Below the pieces are notes generated by a model. It ran no database searches and was not told the origin of the DNA. It saw only the letters and a program-made list of their open reading frames with translations. From Bacillota bacterium (GTDB taxonomy: Bacteria > Bacillota > Clostridia > Lachnospirales > Lachnospiraceae), in NCBI GenBank assembly GCA_023423045.1, contig JAFAGA010000006.1, forward strand, positions 1-64,000: a stretch of 64,000 nt of DNA, read 5' to 3'. Each line of letters starts with the position of its first letter. The first letter of the stretch is position 1. Below, in pieces: positions 9,179-17,754 of the stretch. Position numbers and translations under genes: made by a program.

Positions 9179-9901
9179 TCAATCCTCCTTCTTTTGATTC
9201 CCAACTCCGGCAATCTCTTCCCGGTTGGTGGTGCAGGTACCTCCTCCGCAATGGGAGCAGTCACCGCCGCAGCCGATACTGTTCTTCGCCTCTCCGTTGG
9301 TCGCGGAAGGCAGCTTCAGCTTATTCTGAATCGCCGTCAGAATCGCCAGGGTGAAGAGTGCACCAGGGGCCAGGATAAATATGGTGACAGGTTCAAAGCT
9401 TTCAGGAGTGATCCTGAAGCTGAAGATGGTTCCTGCTCCCAGAAGCTCACGGAAGGCTCCCATGATACTTAAGGCCACGGTAAATCCCAGTCCCATTCCA
9501 ATTCCGTCAAGCAGGGACATTCCCATGGAATTCTTTGCAGCATAGGCTTCCGCCCTGCCAAGAATGATACAGTTAACCACGATCAGCGGAATATATATCC
9601 CCAGAAGCTCATTTACCACGGGAACATAGGCCTCCAATAATAATTGCACCGCAGTAACCAGGGATGCTACTACTACGATGTATGCCGGAATACGAACCTT
9701 ATCCGGGATGGATTTACGCAGTGCTGAAATTAACAGATTGGACATCGATAACACCACAGTTGTAGTAAGCCCCATATATAAACCGTTGTTGCCGGAGGTT
9801 GTGACCGCCAGGGTCGGGCACATTCCCAGCATCATTATAAAGATGGGATTCTCCTTAATCACACCATTATAAATACGTTCAATGTATTTATTCGTCTTCA
9901 T
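9179..9901 (-). CDS. rnfE: Rnf complex membrane subunit RnfE with Cys-rich tail
   Basis: The 240-residue membrane protein is paralogous to RnfA (MMLGMCPTLAVTTSGNNGLYMG; NCIILGRAEAYA). Its ATG overlaps the rnfG stop by one base, implying coupled translation. The last 30 residues add a soluble, cysteine-rich extension (CGGDCSHCGGGTC) that RnfE proteins do not need for their membrane core. The spacing suggests a metal or redox site, but this is inference. Confidence 0.95.
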   Translation of the reverse strand: MKTNKYIERIYNGVIKENPIFIMMLGMCPTLAVTTSGNNGLYMGLTTTVVLSMSNLLISALRKSIPDKVRIPAYIVVVASLVTAVQLLLEAYVPVVNELLGIYIPLIVVNCIILGRAEAYAAKNSMGMSLLDGIGMGLGFTVALSIMGAFRELLGAGTIFSFRITPESFEPVTIFILAPGALFTLAILTAIQNKLKLPSATNGEAKNSIGCGGDCSHCGGGTCTTNREEIAGVGNQKKED

Positions 9902-10548
9902 TACTGTCCGCCTCCTGTCTCCGGTGCATGCTCCGTTATAAACCGGATTCCGGCATTCACCGCGTTGGCCACCGCCTTGGAGGTGATGGTAGCGCCGCTG
10001 ATGGAATCCACTTCTTCCTCCGAGACTGCGCCGGTCTTTGTTATAATGAACTGAGCTGCTTTTTTATTTATAAACTGATTTAAAAATGCGGGTTCCTGCG
10101 CCTTCATGCCAAGACCTGCCGTTTCATTAATTGTGAGGAAGGCGATACCTTTGACACCGCCATCCAGAGAATAGCCAAATACAAATTTAATCCCATTTTT
10201 GTATCCGGCGGAGGTTGAGACTGTAATATTATAGCCGAGCATTTCCCCGTTGCTGCCGTAGGCTTTGCTGATACTCTCGATGGCCGCTCCTGCGTAATCG
10301 GCACTGATACCGGTTAAATCAGCGCTTTGTGCCAGAACGGATAGCTCTTTATCTTCTTCAAAGGAAGCGGCCTCAGAAAATACCTCCCGGTTTGCCTCCA
10401 GAGTCTTCTGTATCGCCTGTACCGCAATCGGTTGCTTCGTTATCTCATATACATAGCTGAGTCCCAGACCAGATACCAAGGTAATTAAAAAGAGGGCCAG
10501 AGCGTTCCCGATTAATTCGGTTTTTATGAAAGGCTTCTTATTTTTCAC
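9901..10548 (-). CDS. rnfG: Rnf complex FMN-binding subunit RnfG
   Basis: The 215-residue protein has an N-terminal membrane anchor (about residues 13-33) and an extracytoplasmic FMN-binding domain. The flavinylation-type motif is SGATITSKAV near residue 185; in RnfG the threonine carries covalent FMN. I prefer the GTG start at 10548, which has AAGGAG about 10 bases upstream. A TTG start at 10569 would add seven residues. The gene overlaps the end of rnfD. Confidence 0.94.
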   Translation of the reverse strand: MKNKKPFIKTELIGNALALFLITLVSGLGLSYVYEITKQPIAVQAIQKTLEANREVFSEAASFEEDKELSVLAQSADLTGISADYAGAAIESISKAYGSNGEMLGYNITVSTSAGYKNGIKFVFGYSLDGGVKGIAFLTINETAGLGMKAQEPAFLNQFINKKAAQFIITKTGAVSEEEVDSISGATITSKAVANAVNAGIRFITEHAPETGGGQ

Positions 10549-11533
10549 GGACGGTACGCTCCTTTCCAAAGGATTTTTGTCTGGTGAACTTCTCGATTAG
10601 CGGAACAAGAAGGTTGCAGAAGATAATGGCATAGGATACTCCTTCTGCCGTTCCTCCTTGAAGACGGAAGAGCCCGGTCAGTATACCTAAGCTGATACCG
10701 AATATAATCTGTCCCAGAGGAGTAATCGGACTGGTAACATAGTCCGTAGCCATGAAGAATGCTCCCAGCAGCAGACCGCCGCCCAGCATATGTCCAAGAA
10801 CATAGGCTGAATCAAAGCCCCTGCCTCCGAAAATCAGAACATACACCGCGAGGGAAATGATGTAAGCAAAGGGGATTCTTAATGAAATCACCTTTTTTGC
10901 CACCAGATAAACAACACCAAGCAAAATCGCAATAGCGCTGGTCTCTCCGATGGTACCGCCCATATTTCCATAAAGCAGCCGAAATAGATCGACTGATTCC
11001 CCTGCTTTCATCGCTGCCAAAGGAGTTGCTCCGGACACTCCGTCCAGAACAGCAGCACCGTGTTTCAAATAATCGATTGCTTCCGGTGATGCCATCCTCT
11101 CTACTGCAAAACCAGTCATACGCACCGGGAAACTGATTAGTAAAAATGCCCGGGCCGCCAGTGCCGGATTCATAAAATTCTGTCCCAGACCGCCAAATAA
11201 CATCTTAACAATCAATATGGCAAACACGCCGCCGATAATTGCCATCCAAAAAGGAAAATTGGCCGGTAGATTGTAAGCCAGCAGCAAACCGGTGACCGCA
11301 GCGCTGTAATCGCCAACCGTAGTCGGCAGTTTCATAAACCTGCAATAAAGGTATTCCGTCAGCACACAGGCTGCGACGGTAACTACAATCAGTGAAAGTG
11401 CATTAATACCAAAACTATAAACACCGAATATTCCGGCAGGCACCAGGGCCAGGATAACATCCAGCATAATCTTCTTCGTTGTAATCGGGCTTCTGGAGTG
11501 GGGAGCTGCCGATACATGTAATAAATCGCTCAA
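10538..11533 (-). CDS. rnfD: Rnf complex membrane subunit RnfD
   Basis: The 331-residue polytopic protein matches RnfD/NqrB, with SPITTKKIMLDVILALVPA at the start and DGVSGATPLAAM near residue 165, the flavin-attachment motif. The TTG start at 11533 is supported by AGAGGTG six bases upstream. Together with RnfG it carries the covalent FMNs of the electron path to NAD. Confidence 0.95.
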   Translation of the reverse strand: MSDLLHVSAAPHSRSPITTKKIMLDVILALVPAGIFGVYSFGINALSLIVVTVAACVLTEYLYCRFMKLPTTVGDYSAAVTGLLLAYNLPANFPFWMAIIGGVFAILIVKMLFGGLGQNFMNPALAARAFLLISFPVRMTGFAVERMASPEAIDYLKHGAAVLDGVSGATPLAAMKAGESVDLFRLLYGNMGGTIGETSAIAILLGVVYLVAKKVISLRIPFAYIISLAVYVLIFGGRGFDSAYVLGHMLGGGLLLGAFFMATDYVTSPITPLGQIIFGISLGILTGLFRLQGGTAEGVSYAIIFCNLLVPLIEKFTRQKSFGKERTVREK

Positions 11534-11566
11534 CTTTTACACCTCTTTCATATTGTATGGTAGGAT

Positions 11567-12886
11567 TTATGCCTTTTTACGCTTGCCCAACACGGAATTA
11601 CGTGTCTGCATGATAGACTGGGACAAGCTTCTTTTCGCCGGACAGATATAGGAACAGCAGCCGCAGCCGCAGCATTCCATTCCGTCGGCTCTCACAAATC
11701 CATCCTCGTCATTGCGATTAGCCAAAGCTGCCAGCTGGAAAGGCATCAACTGCAGCGGACATTTCTCCGAACATCTTCCGCAGCGGATACAGGGGGTTTC
11801 TTCCACTGCCGCACTATCCTTTAGAAAGCCCAAAAGTGCCGAGGAGGTCTTTACCACCGGAACCCTGCAGTCATAAAGAGCCATACCCATCATCGGCCCG
11901 CCGGATATCATCTTCTGCGGACCATCCGTAAATCCACCTGCTGCCTCCAATACCTCCTCATAGCTGGTGCCGATAAGAACATGGAAGTTCTGCGGCTCTT
12001 TGACGGCATCACCAGAGACAGTGACTATTCTGCGAATCAGGGGAATCCCCATGGCAACCGCATTATAGATTGCAATCACTGTATCTATATTATCCACAAC
12101 ACATCCCACATCGGCAGGAAGCTTCTTGGAATTCAACTTTCTCTTCGTCACTGCATACACCAGCTGACGCTCGCCGCCCTGGGGATATTTGGTCTTGATC
12201 TCCATGACCTCTATGCCGCTTTCCTTTGCCGTCAGCTCCTTCAGCCGCCGGATGGCCTCGGGCTTATTATCCTCGATGGCGATGACACCTTTGGCATGTT
12301 CAAAGAGCTTCTGCATAATCCTGAGGCCGCCTACAATCTTCTCCGGCTCCTCCAGCATCATGCGATAATCCGAGGTGAGATAAGGCTCGCATTCCGCCCC
12401 GTTTACTATGATATAATCAATCTTACTGTCGTCCTTGGGAGCCAGCTTCACATGAGTCGGAAATCCTGCTCCTCCGAGACCTACGATACCCGCATCCTTA
12501 ACATAGCCGCGGATTTCCTCCTTGGTCAGCTTATTATAATCGCGTGTTTCGCCGAAGCCCTCTGACTTCTGATATTCGTTATCATTCTCCACTATGATGG
12601 ATTCCACCATATTCCCAGATACCGTCAGCCTCTTTTCTATACTTTTTACGGTTCCCGATACCGAGCTGATCACGTGCGCAGAAATAAAGCCTCCCGCTTC
12701 AGCAATCCGCTGGCCTGTCAAAATCTTGTCCCCTTTTGCCACCAATGGCTTCGCAGGAGCACCGATGTGCTGAACCAACGGAAATACCAGTTCCCCCTTA
12801 GGTAATAGAACAGTTGTGGGTTTATCCATAGTCAGCTCTTTGCCGTCATATGTATGGATACCACCCGGGAATGTCAACCTGCCCAT
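11567..12886 (-). CDS. rnfC: Rnf complex NADH-side subunit RnfC
   Basis: The 439-residue protein begins with the RnfC-type barrel-sandwich domain (FPGGIHTYDGKELT). It has the nucleotide-binding motif GLGGAGFPTHVKL near residue 137 and two C-terminal [4Fe-4S] motifs (CIRCGRCSEKCP and CCGCGCCSYICP). It is the NAD-reducing end of the complex and the first gene of rnfCDGEAB, an order common in clostridia. Its ATG follows AAGGAAG. Confidence 0.96.
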   Translation of the reverse strand: MGRLTFPGGIHTYDGKELTMDKPTTVLLPKGELVFPLVQHIGAPAKPLVAKGDKILTGQRIAEAGGFISAHVISSVSGTVKSIEKRLTVSGNMVESIIVENDNEYQKSEGFGETRDYNKLTKEEIRGYVKDAGIVGLGGAGFPTHVKLAPKDDSKIDYIIVNGAECEPYLTSDYRMMLEEPEKIVGGLRIMQKLFEHAKGVIAIEDNKPEAIRRLKELTAKESGIEVMEIKTKYPQGGERQLVYAVTKRKLNSKKLPADVGCVVDNIDTVIAIYNAVAMGIPLIRRIVTVSGDAVKEPQNFHVLIGTSYEEVLEAAGGFTDGPQKMISGGPMMGMALYDCRVPVVKTSSALLGFLKDSAAVEETPCIRCGRCSEKCPLQLMPFQLAALANRNDEDGFVRADGMECCGCGCCSYICPAKRSLSQSIMQTRNSVLGKRKKA

Positions 12887-12915
12887 AAAGCTACTTCCTT
12901 CTTTCTTCTAATGAT

Positions 12916-12963
12916 ATTATTGAACAAAGGCAATTTTTGTTAAATAATAGACAGCCTTTGTTA
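12916..12963 (-). promoter_or_regulatory. Candidate rnf promoter with repeated TTGTTAA elements
   Basis: On the minus strand TTAACA (12938-12943) and AATAAT (12916-12921) are 16 bp apart, just upstream of rnfC. TTGTTAA occurs at 12937-12943 and 12957-12963, and an AACAAAGGC/GCCTTTGTT inverted repeat (12923-12931, 12954-12962) brackets it. TTGTTAA resembles one half of a Rex (redox repressor) site, but no full Rex palindrome is present. Confidence 0.45.
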
Positions 12964-13159
12964 AGCATAAAACTAACTTTGATAAAAATAAGACGATGTG
13001 CCTGTTCTTAAGCGCACCCTAATGAGTATAGCACAAGAAATAAAAATATGACAGAATAGTTATTAAATTAACAATGGAAGGGTTGCATTAAATACCCTTC
13101 TGCCCCAATACCCTGACATTTTGACTATAAAATGCTTCATATTTTTTACTTTTTCAACA

Positions 13160-13188
13160 TTGTACTTTAGTATGCATAATGTTAAAAT
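13160..13188 (+). promoter_or_regulatory. Candidate promoter of the chemoreceptor-like gene
   Basis: TTGTAC (13160-13165) and TAAAAT (13183-13188) are 17 bp apart. They would give a leader of about 215 bases before the ATG at 13412. I looked for a c-di-GMP or other riboswitch core in the leader and could not recognise one. The rest of 12964-13159 shows no gene. Confidence 0.45.
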
Positions 13189-13411
13189 ATAGAAGGCAGC
13201 GTCGCAATATGTAATTTATTCTGTTTATCACGGTTTATCTCAAAAATGAGCGAGGATTACAGTGTCGGAAGCTCCAAAAAACAAGATAAATCGAGAGCAC
13301 TCGCAAAGGCTCATATGCATTTTTATTAAGTTCAATTGATTTTTATTATCCAGAGGGAGCAGGAAAGAGTCCGCAAGTGCTGAATACCAAATACTATTGG
13401 GAGGGTTTACT

Positions 13412-15568
13412 ATGGGAATCATTAAAGCTATCAAGAAATTCTTATTCAATCGAAGGAATACGCAAGCGTTCATTCTTCGCCTTACAGCAATTATGCTGGG
13501 TCTGCTGGTTATTGTATCAATTCTGGGTCTCATCAATCAGACGGTTTTCCGTTACGCAATTCCCGTTGTTCTTGTTATTCTGATTGTACTATCGGCGGTT
13601 CTCCTGCTGATGCTGATGCAATTCATTCAGGCAATACGGCTGATCGATAAAAATGCCGTCAAACTGTCTCAAGGAAATCTGAACATCGATGATATCATAT
13701 CCGAGAAAACAAGAGGCCTGGAAATCCTTACCTCTTCCTTCAATGATATGAAGCGTAATCTGCTAAGCTACATCGAATCTACAAAGGGCAATGTCATCAT
13801 TCTGTCCGATGCCGTCGATAAAGTTACCAAAAGCATAGACATGACCTACAAGGGCAATGAGCAGATCGCGTCAAATATCGGAGTTGTCGCGGAGAAGGCC
13901 CAGGAACAGCTTACCATCGCCAAGCAGACTCTGGATGGGGTCGGAAAGGTAAGCAGCGGCGCCGACCGTATCACCTCGACTCTTGGAAGCATTGAGGACT
14001 TTGTAGAAAATACAGTAAAGCTGACCTCGGATGGAGCCAGGCATCTAGATCAGTATTCGGGCCAGATGCAGCTGATTTCCTCCAATCTTAATGAAACCTC
14101 CAGCTTTATTAAGACCCTGAATGCCAATCTTACCGAGATTAACGAATTCGGTAATCTAATCATGAATATTGCAGGCCAGTTAAATCTTCTTTCCCTGAAC
14201 TCCCGTGTGGAAGCGGCCCGTGCAGGGGAAGCCGGAAAGGGCTTTGCGGTAGTTGCCATGGAGATGAACAATCTCTCCGATGCCACCAAGGAGAGTGTAA
14301 CACAGATTAATAACCTGCTCACCAGCATCCTCAAGAGCAATGCAAAGGTAAGCGAAAGCATCCAAAATGTTACCAGCACCTTTACCACGAGCAAGGAAGT
14401 CTTTGATTCTATGAAAGATTCCTTCTATACCATCAATAATAATGCAAATATTTTGAATTCAGATATTAAAAAGGTATATGAAGAATCTGTCATGATCAGT
14501 GAAAGCACGAAAGTAATCATTGAACAAAGCTCCGTGCTCCATGATGCTTCCAACGAGATTTCCAACATCACTCAGGATGTTGCGGCCGTAACACAGGAAG
14601 AGCTCGCCGAGAATGAGGAGATCAATGAACAGGCTATCTCTCTTAAGAAGATGCTCTCCGGCATCGAAAATCTGCTGAAGCGCTATCGGACCTCGGTTCT
14701 TCCGGCAAGCCAGTCCAGTTCCCGAATGCTTAGATTCGTGATGCTGACCCCGAGCAATGAAGCCTTCTGGCAATCTGTAAGACAGGGCGCCATGTATGCC
14801 CAGACCGAATTAAAGGATAAGAATGCTGAGGTTGAGTTCATCAGCTTTGACAAGGTCGACAGCAGTATAACCGACACTCTGGACAGAGTGATTGAAGAAG
14901 GCTGTGACGGATTAATCCTTCCGGGCTTTGTGAAAGAATTTGAGGAATGTGCCCAAAAGGCTGTTTCAAAACAAATTCCCATCATGACCTATAATGGTGA
15001 TTTTACGGACACCTCAAAACGTCTGTCCTATTTCGGCCCGAATATTCAGGCGGAGGGAGCCCTGGCCGCCGAAATTCTTGCCCGAAGCATTGAAGAAGAA
15101 GGGAAGGTTGTCATCTTCAGAGGCAATACGAATTCCTCTATTAACGGATTGCGAAGGGATGCGGCCGCAGCCAAGCTGTCCAGATATCCCGATATCAAGA
15201 TCGCATCGCAAATCGATGATATCGAGGACAATTCCCAGGTATATAAGAAGCTGAAGGAAGTGCTCTACTATTCGCCGGATGTGAGCGGTGTTCTGGTCAT
15301 CGGCGGCGGCGCGCAGGGCGCGGCAAAAGCCATCGAGGAGTTGGATTCCATCGGTAAGATCAAGCTGTTCAGTTTTGATTACAGTGAAGAGATTATCAGC
15401 CTAATCCGAAAGGGTATTGTCCACATGGTATTCAAACAGGATTATTTCGGACAGGGACATGACCCCATCATCTACCTTTACAATTATCTGGTAGCAAAGG
15501 AAACACCGGAAAAGGTTACATACACAAGAACCGAGGTTATTGACAAATACAGTGTGAGCGACCAGTAG
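13412..15568 (+). CDS. Methyl-accepting chemotaxis-like protein fused to a sugar-binding-protein domain
   Basis: The 718-residue protein starts with two adjacent membrane helices (residues 20-75) and almost no extracellular loop. A HAMP-like segment and a chemoreceptor signalling domain follow. The hairpin tip is recognisable (LNLLSLNSRVEAARAGEAGK, then GFAVVAMEMNNLS). From about residue 440 to the end it carries a type-1 periplasmic-binding-protein fold (FVMLTPSNEAFW, DGLILPGF, GVLVIGGGAQG). By topology this binding domain is cytoplasmic. The ATG at 13412 has GGGAGGG six bases upstream. It probably senses an internal sugar-like ligand; no chemotaxis kinase genes adjoin. Confidence 0.85.
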   Translation: MGIIKAIKKFLFNRRNTQAFILRLTAIMLGLLVIVSILGLINQTVFRYAIPVVLVILIVLSAVLLLMLMQFIQAIRLIDKNAVKLSQGNLNIDDIISEKTRGLEILTSSFNDMKRNLLSYIESTKGNVIILSDAVDKVTKSIDMTYKGNEQIASNIGVVAEKAQEQLTIAKQTLDGVGKVSSGADRITSTLGSIEDFVENTVKLTSDGARHLDQYSGQMQLISSNLNETSSFIKTLNANLTEINEFGNLIMNIAGQLNLLSLNSRVEAARAGEAGKGFAVVAMEMNNLSDATKESVTQINNLLTSILKSNAKVSESIQNVTSTFTTSKEVFDSMKDSFYTINNNANILNSDIKKVYEESVMISESTKVIIEQSSVLHDASNEISNITQDVAAVTQEELAENEEINEQAISLKKMLSGIENLLKRYRTSVLPASQSSSRMLRFVMLTPSNEAFWQSVRQGAMYAQTELKDKNAEVEFISFDKVDSSITDTLDRVIEEGCDGLILPGFVKEFEECAQKAVSKQIPIMTYNGDFTDTSKRLSYFGPNIQAEGALAAEILARSIEEEGKVVIFRGNTNSSINGLRRDAAAAKLSRYPDIKIASQIDDIEDNSQVYKKLKEVLYYSPDVSGVLVIGGGAQGAAKAIEELDSIGKIKLFSFDYSEEIISLIRKGIVHMVFKQDYFGQGHDPIIYLYNYLVAKETPEKVTYTRTEVIDKYSVSDQ

Positions 15569-15590
15569 GGACCTTGCATCATAAACAACA

Positions 15591-15610
15591 AGAAGTGGAA
15601 AACCACTTCT
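15591..15610 (+). terminator. Hairpin after the chemoreceptor-like gene
   Basis: AGAAGTGG and CCACTTCT form an 8-bp stem with an AAAA loop 22 bp past the stop codon. The following sequence is not T-rich, so termination would rely on this plus the stronger hairpin at 15662-15716. Confidence 0.4.
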
Positions 15611-15661
15611 CTTATGTTAACAACGAACAGCACGCTTTGCGAGCCGTTCATATGTTAATAC

Positions 15662-15716
15662 AAAAAGAGATCGGCGCTTTTCATCGCACTGTTCTGTGCG
15701 GCGCCCGATCTCTTTT
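15662..15716. terminator. Bidirectional terminator beyond the spoIIID 3' end
   Basis: AAAAGAGATCGGCGC pairs with GCGCCCGATCTCTTTT with one bulged base. On the minus strand the stem is followed by TTTTT, which fits termination of spoIIID; the plus-strand side ends in TTTTATT. Confidence 0.75.
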
Positions 15717-15738
15717 ATTAACTTTGTTTACAGCCGAA

Positions 15739-15900
15739 TTAGAATGCTGTGTTATATCTCGTCTTATGAAGGTATTTTTCCTTTGTTGCTAATCCGCCTC
15801 TGATATGGCGCTCTGACTTATTAAGGTCCAAGACTACCCTGGCTCTCTCGGCCAGGGAGGGGTTAATCTGAGCGAGACGTTCTGTTACGTCCTTATGTAC
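15739..15900 (-). CDS. spoIIID: 3' part of interrupted spoIIID (codons 37-89)
   Basis: Reading the minus strand from 15900 gives V-H-K-D-V-T-E-R-L-A-Q-I-N-P and continues through the SpoIIID signature SERHIRGGLATKEKYL to a stop at 15739. No start codon or ribosome site is present: this is the tail of a gene whose first 36 codons lie 16.9 kb away at 32772-32879. Codon 37 (GTA) is the first codon of the shared GTACATA core. SpoIIID is a small mother-cell DNA-binding protein that tunes sigma-E genes. Joined length would be 89 residues, near the 93 of B. subtilis SpoIIID. Confidence 0.93.
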   Translation of the reverse strand, partial: VHKDVTERLAQINPSLAERARVVLDLNKSERHIRGGLATKEKYLHKTRYNTAF

Positions 15901-17431
15901 CGGTGTTACGATTCGGAACAGGTATGTCTATCTTACCGTTGAAATTACTCAGTATTTTCATATATACTCTCACCTTCCCATCCGAAGAAACCTCAATAAA
16001 ATCAATAATTCTCTTTAGCATCTGGTTTGTAAATACATCTGCCGACAAGGTAGCATCGACATCCCGGAACAGATTATGAAGTAATGAATTAAGCGTATTT
16101 TCCATATCAACCGTATTCTCTGAATACCGCAGGTCATATTCTAACTGCTCAATATCGGCTTTTACTTCATAAGAACGCTTTTCAAATTCTTCGAAAGTAA
16201 TTAAGCCCTTTTCACACATGGCTACCTGCCTCTCGTACTTTGTCTTTAGCTCCGTCAGTTCCTTTTCAATGCTTTTCTTTGATCTCTCTGACAAAATATT
16301 CTGCGAGTATAGCTTTTTGAATTCATCTGTAGTCCATTTGATCATACCGGTTCTTTGCCGGTATAGGTCACATAGATAATTTTTAATCGCTCCGATTAAT
16401 TCGTCTTCCTTTACATATTTGGCATTGGGACAGGTGTCGATGCCATAATAATTACGGTTATTACACCCCCAATTAACCGTCTTATCTTTATTCCTCACCT
16501 GTAACCTACGGAAGGAGCTACCGCATTCACCACACTTAATCAAAGTACTAAATAAGTGCCTGTTGCTGTTGCGTTCCTTGTTATTGATAAAGGCATCATG
16601 GCGGCCATCCAGTATCCTTTGCGCATCATTGAAGATATCTTCCGTAATGATTGCCAGGTCCGGCTTCTCTACTATGAACCATTCGTCCTCCGGATTGATT
16701 TTTCTGTCATAGGAATATATTTCAACCATTTCCTGTTTGCCGTTAATGATTTTACCGGTATAAAGAGGGTTTTTTAATATTCGGGACACAGAAATTTGTT
16801 TCCACATTGCACCCTTTTTTGTTGTGGTTCCTTCCTCATTTAGAAGATTCGCTATGGAACTGCATCCATATCCTCCTTGTGTATAGTAACTGAATATCCT
16901 CCTCACGACTTCAGCTTCTTTTTCATTGATAAGAAGGTTGAAATAATCTCCGGGGATCTTATCGTAACCATAAACAAGGTTCGGCACTTTCCCTTTCTTC
17001 ATATTGATCTTCTTACCGAACTTCACTCGTTTGCTCATGTTTTCACTTTCCTGCTGGGCTAACAAACTCATCATACCGAGGTAGAATTCCTCATCCGTTA
17101 TGCTAGGCTGATTTACAAAGACAACCTTTTGAATATGCTTTTTTAGTAACCGGATTGACTCGATACTATCGACGATATTTCTTGCCAGCCTGCTAACATC
17201 CTTCACAAGAAGATAATCAAATTTTTTCTCCTGAGCATCACTCAGCATCTGTAAAAATGCTTTTCGATTTTTTTTCTTTGTACCGGATATCCCTTCGTCA
17301 GAGTATATTTTAACTAACACATATCCTTGCTGCTTACAATAGCCTTTGAAGAACTCTTCCTGTGCAGCTAATGAATTTAACTGATCCTCCTTTTCCGTCG
17401 AAACCCGGCAATAAGCAACTGCCTTAATCAT
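15893..17431 (-). CDS. Large serine recombinase (spoIVCA-like)
   Basis: The 512-residue protein has an N-terminal resolvase domain with catalytic Ser11 (YCRVSTEKEDQ). The recombinase domain (GYGCSSIANLLNEEG) comes next, then a zinc ribbon (CGECGSSF...CNNRNYYGIDTC) and a coiled-coil stretch around residues 385-450. This is the order of large serine integrases. The ATG at 17431 has GGAAGGAG seven bases upstream. The gene ends exactly in the attachment core. In the integrated state the stop codon TAA is created at the junction; in the predicted circle the frame stays open for 22 more codons. It is the likely enzyme for integration and excision at spoIIID. Confidence 0.93.
   Translation of the reverse strand: MIKAVAYCRVSTEKEDQLNSLAAQEEFFKGYCKQQGYVLVKIYSDEGISGTKKKNRKAFLQMLSDAQEKKFDYLLVKDVSRLARNIVDSIESIRLLKKHIQKVVFVNQPSITDEEFYLGMMSLLAQQESENMSKRVKFGKKINMKKGKVPNLVYGYDKIPGDYFNLLINEKEAEVVRRIFSYYTQGGYGCSSIANLLNEEGTTTKKGAMWKQISVSRILKNPLYTGKIINGKQEMVEIYSYDRKINPEDEWFIVEKPDLAIITEDIFNDAQRILDGRHDAFINNKERNSNRHLFSTLIKCGECGSSFRRLQVRNKDKTVNWGCNNRNYYGIDTCPNAKYVKEDELIGAIKNYLCDLYRQRTGMIKWTTDEFKKLYSQNILSERSKKSIEKELTELKTKYERQVAMCEKGLITFEEFEKRSYEVKADIEQLEYDLRYSENTVDMENTLNSLLHNLFRDVDATLSADVFTNQMLKRIIDFIEVSSDGKVRVYMKILSNFNGKIDIPVPNRNTGT
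15894..15900 (-). other. attL core GTACATA (recombinase side)
   Basis: Minus-strand GTACATA at the boundary between the recombinase gene and the spoIIID 3' part. On the element side it is flanked by GTAACACCG. The recombinase stop codon TAA uses the last two core bases plus one base of spoIIID. Confidence 0.85.
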
Positions 17432-17470
17432 AAACAATCTCCTTCCTTTGTAAGCATAAAGAGCCCCTGT

Positions 17471-17623
17471 TCAGGACTCTTTTGCATCTTGTACTTTATC
17501 CTCTTTAATATGTAACCAAACCTTGTCCAGTAACGCAGCTGCAATTATTTTAGATAACACCTGTTCCCGTAACGATATCTCATTGTCATCAATAAAAATT
17601 ATTTCACAGTCTGGCACGTCCAT
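17471..17623 (-). CDS. 50-residue protein upstream of the recombinase (candidate excision factor)
   Basis: A short frame begins MDVPDCEIIFIDDNEI and ends EDKVQDAKES. Its ATG has GGGTGAT about 6 bases upstream, and it ends 40 bp before the recombinase start, so the two are probably cotranscribed. It is acidic at the start with an amphipathic helix in the middle. I recognise no family. In C. difficile skin a small protein near the recombinase acts as the directionality factor; that role here is only a positional inference. Confidence 0.5.
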   Translation of the reverse strand: MDVPDCEIIFIDDNEISLREQVLSKIIAAALLDKVWLHIKEDKVQDAKES

Positions 17624-17652
17624 ACCATCACCCTTTCAGTTTTATCTTGGTC

Positions 17653-17661
17653 TAGTATATG
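17653..17661 (-). promoter_or_regulatory. Possible sigma-E/K-type -10 element (CATATACTA)
   Basis: Minus-strand CATATACTA, about 30 bp upstream of the 50-residue frame and the recombinase, fits the sigma-E/sigma-K pattern CATAnnnTA. The upstream TAATAAT is a weak sigma-E -35 candidate. TATACT inside it could instead be a vegetative -10, but no TTGACA-like box lies 17 bp upstream. Confidence 0.35.
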
Positions 17662-17754
17662 AAGCGCTTAATAATGATTATTACATAAATCACTAGCAAT
17701 AATTAAACATCACTCCTATAAATCCGACTTTTTTATTGTCGATAGCTATCAGTG

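Noticed and set aside
12937..12963. Rex operator before rnfC
   Set aside because: Only half-site-like TTGTTAA copies in direct orientation, not the full inverted repeat; kept as a weak note only.
13190..13411. Possible c-di-GMP riboswitch in the chemoreceptor leader
   Set aside because: A CGCAAAGG stretch is present, but the other conserved core elements of GEMM-I or GEMM-II are not seen.
15574..15792. 72-residue plus-strand frame after the chemoreceptor gene
   Set aside because: It crosses a terminator hairpin and the antisense strand of spoIIID; no ribosome site fits.
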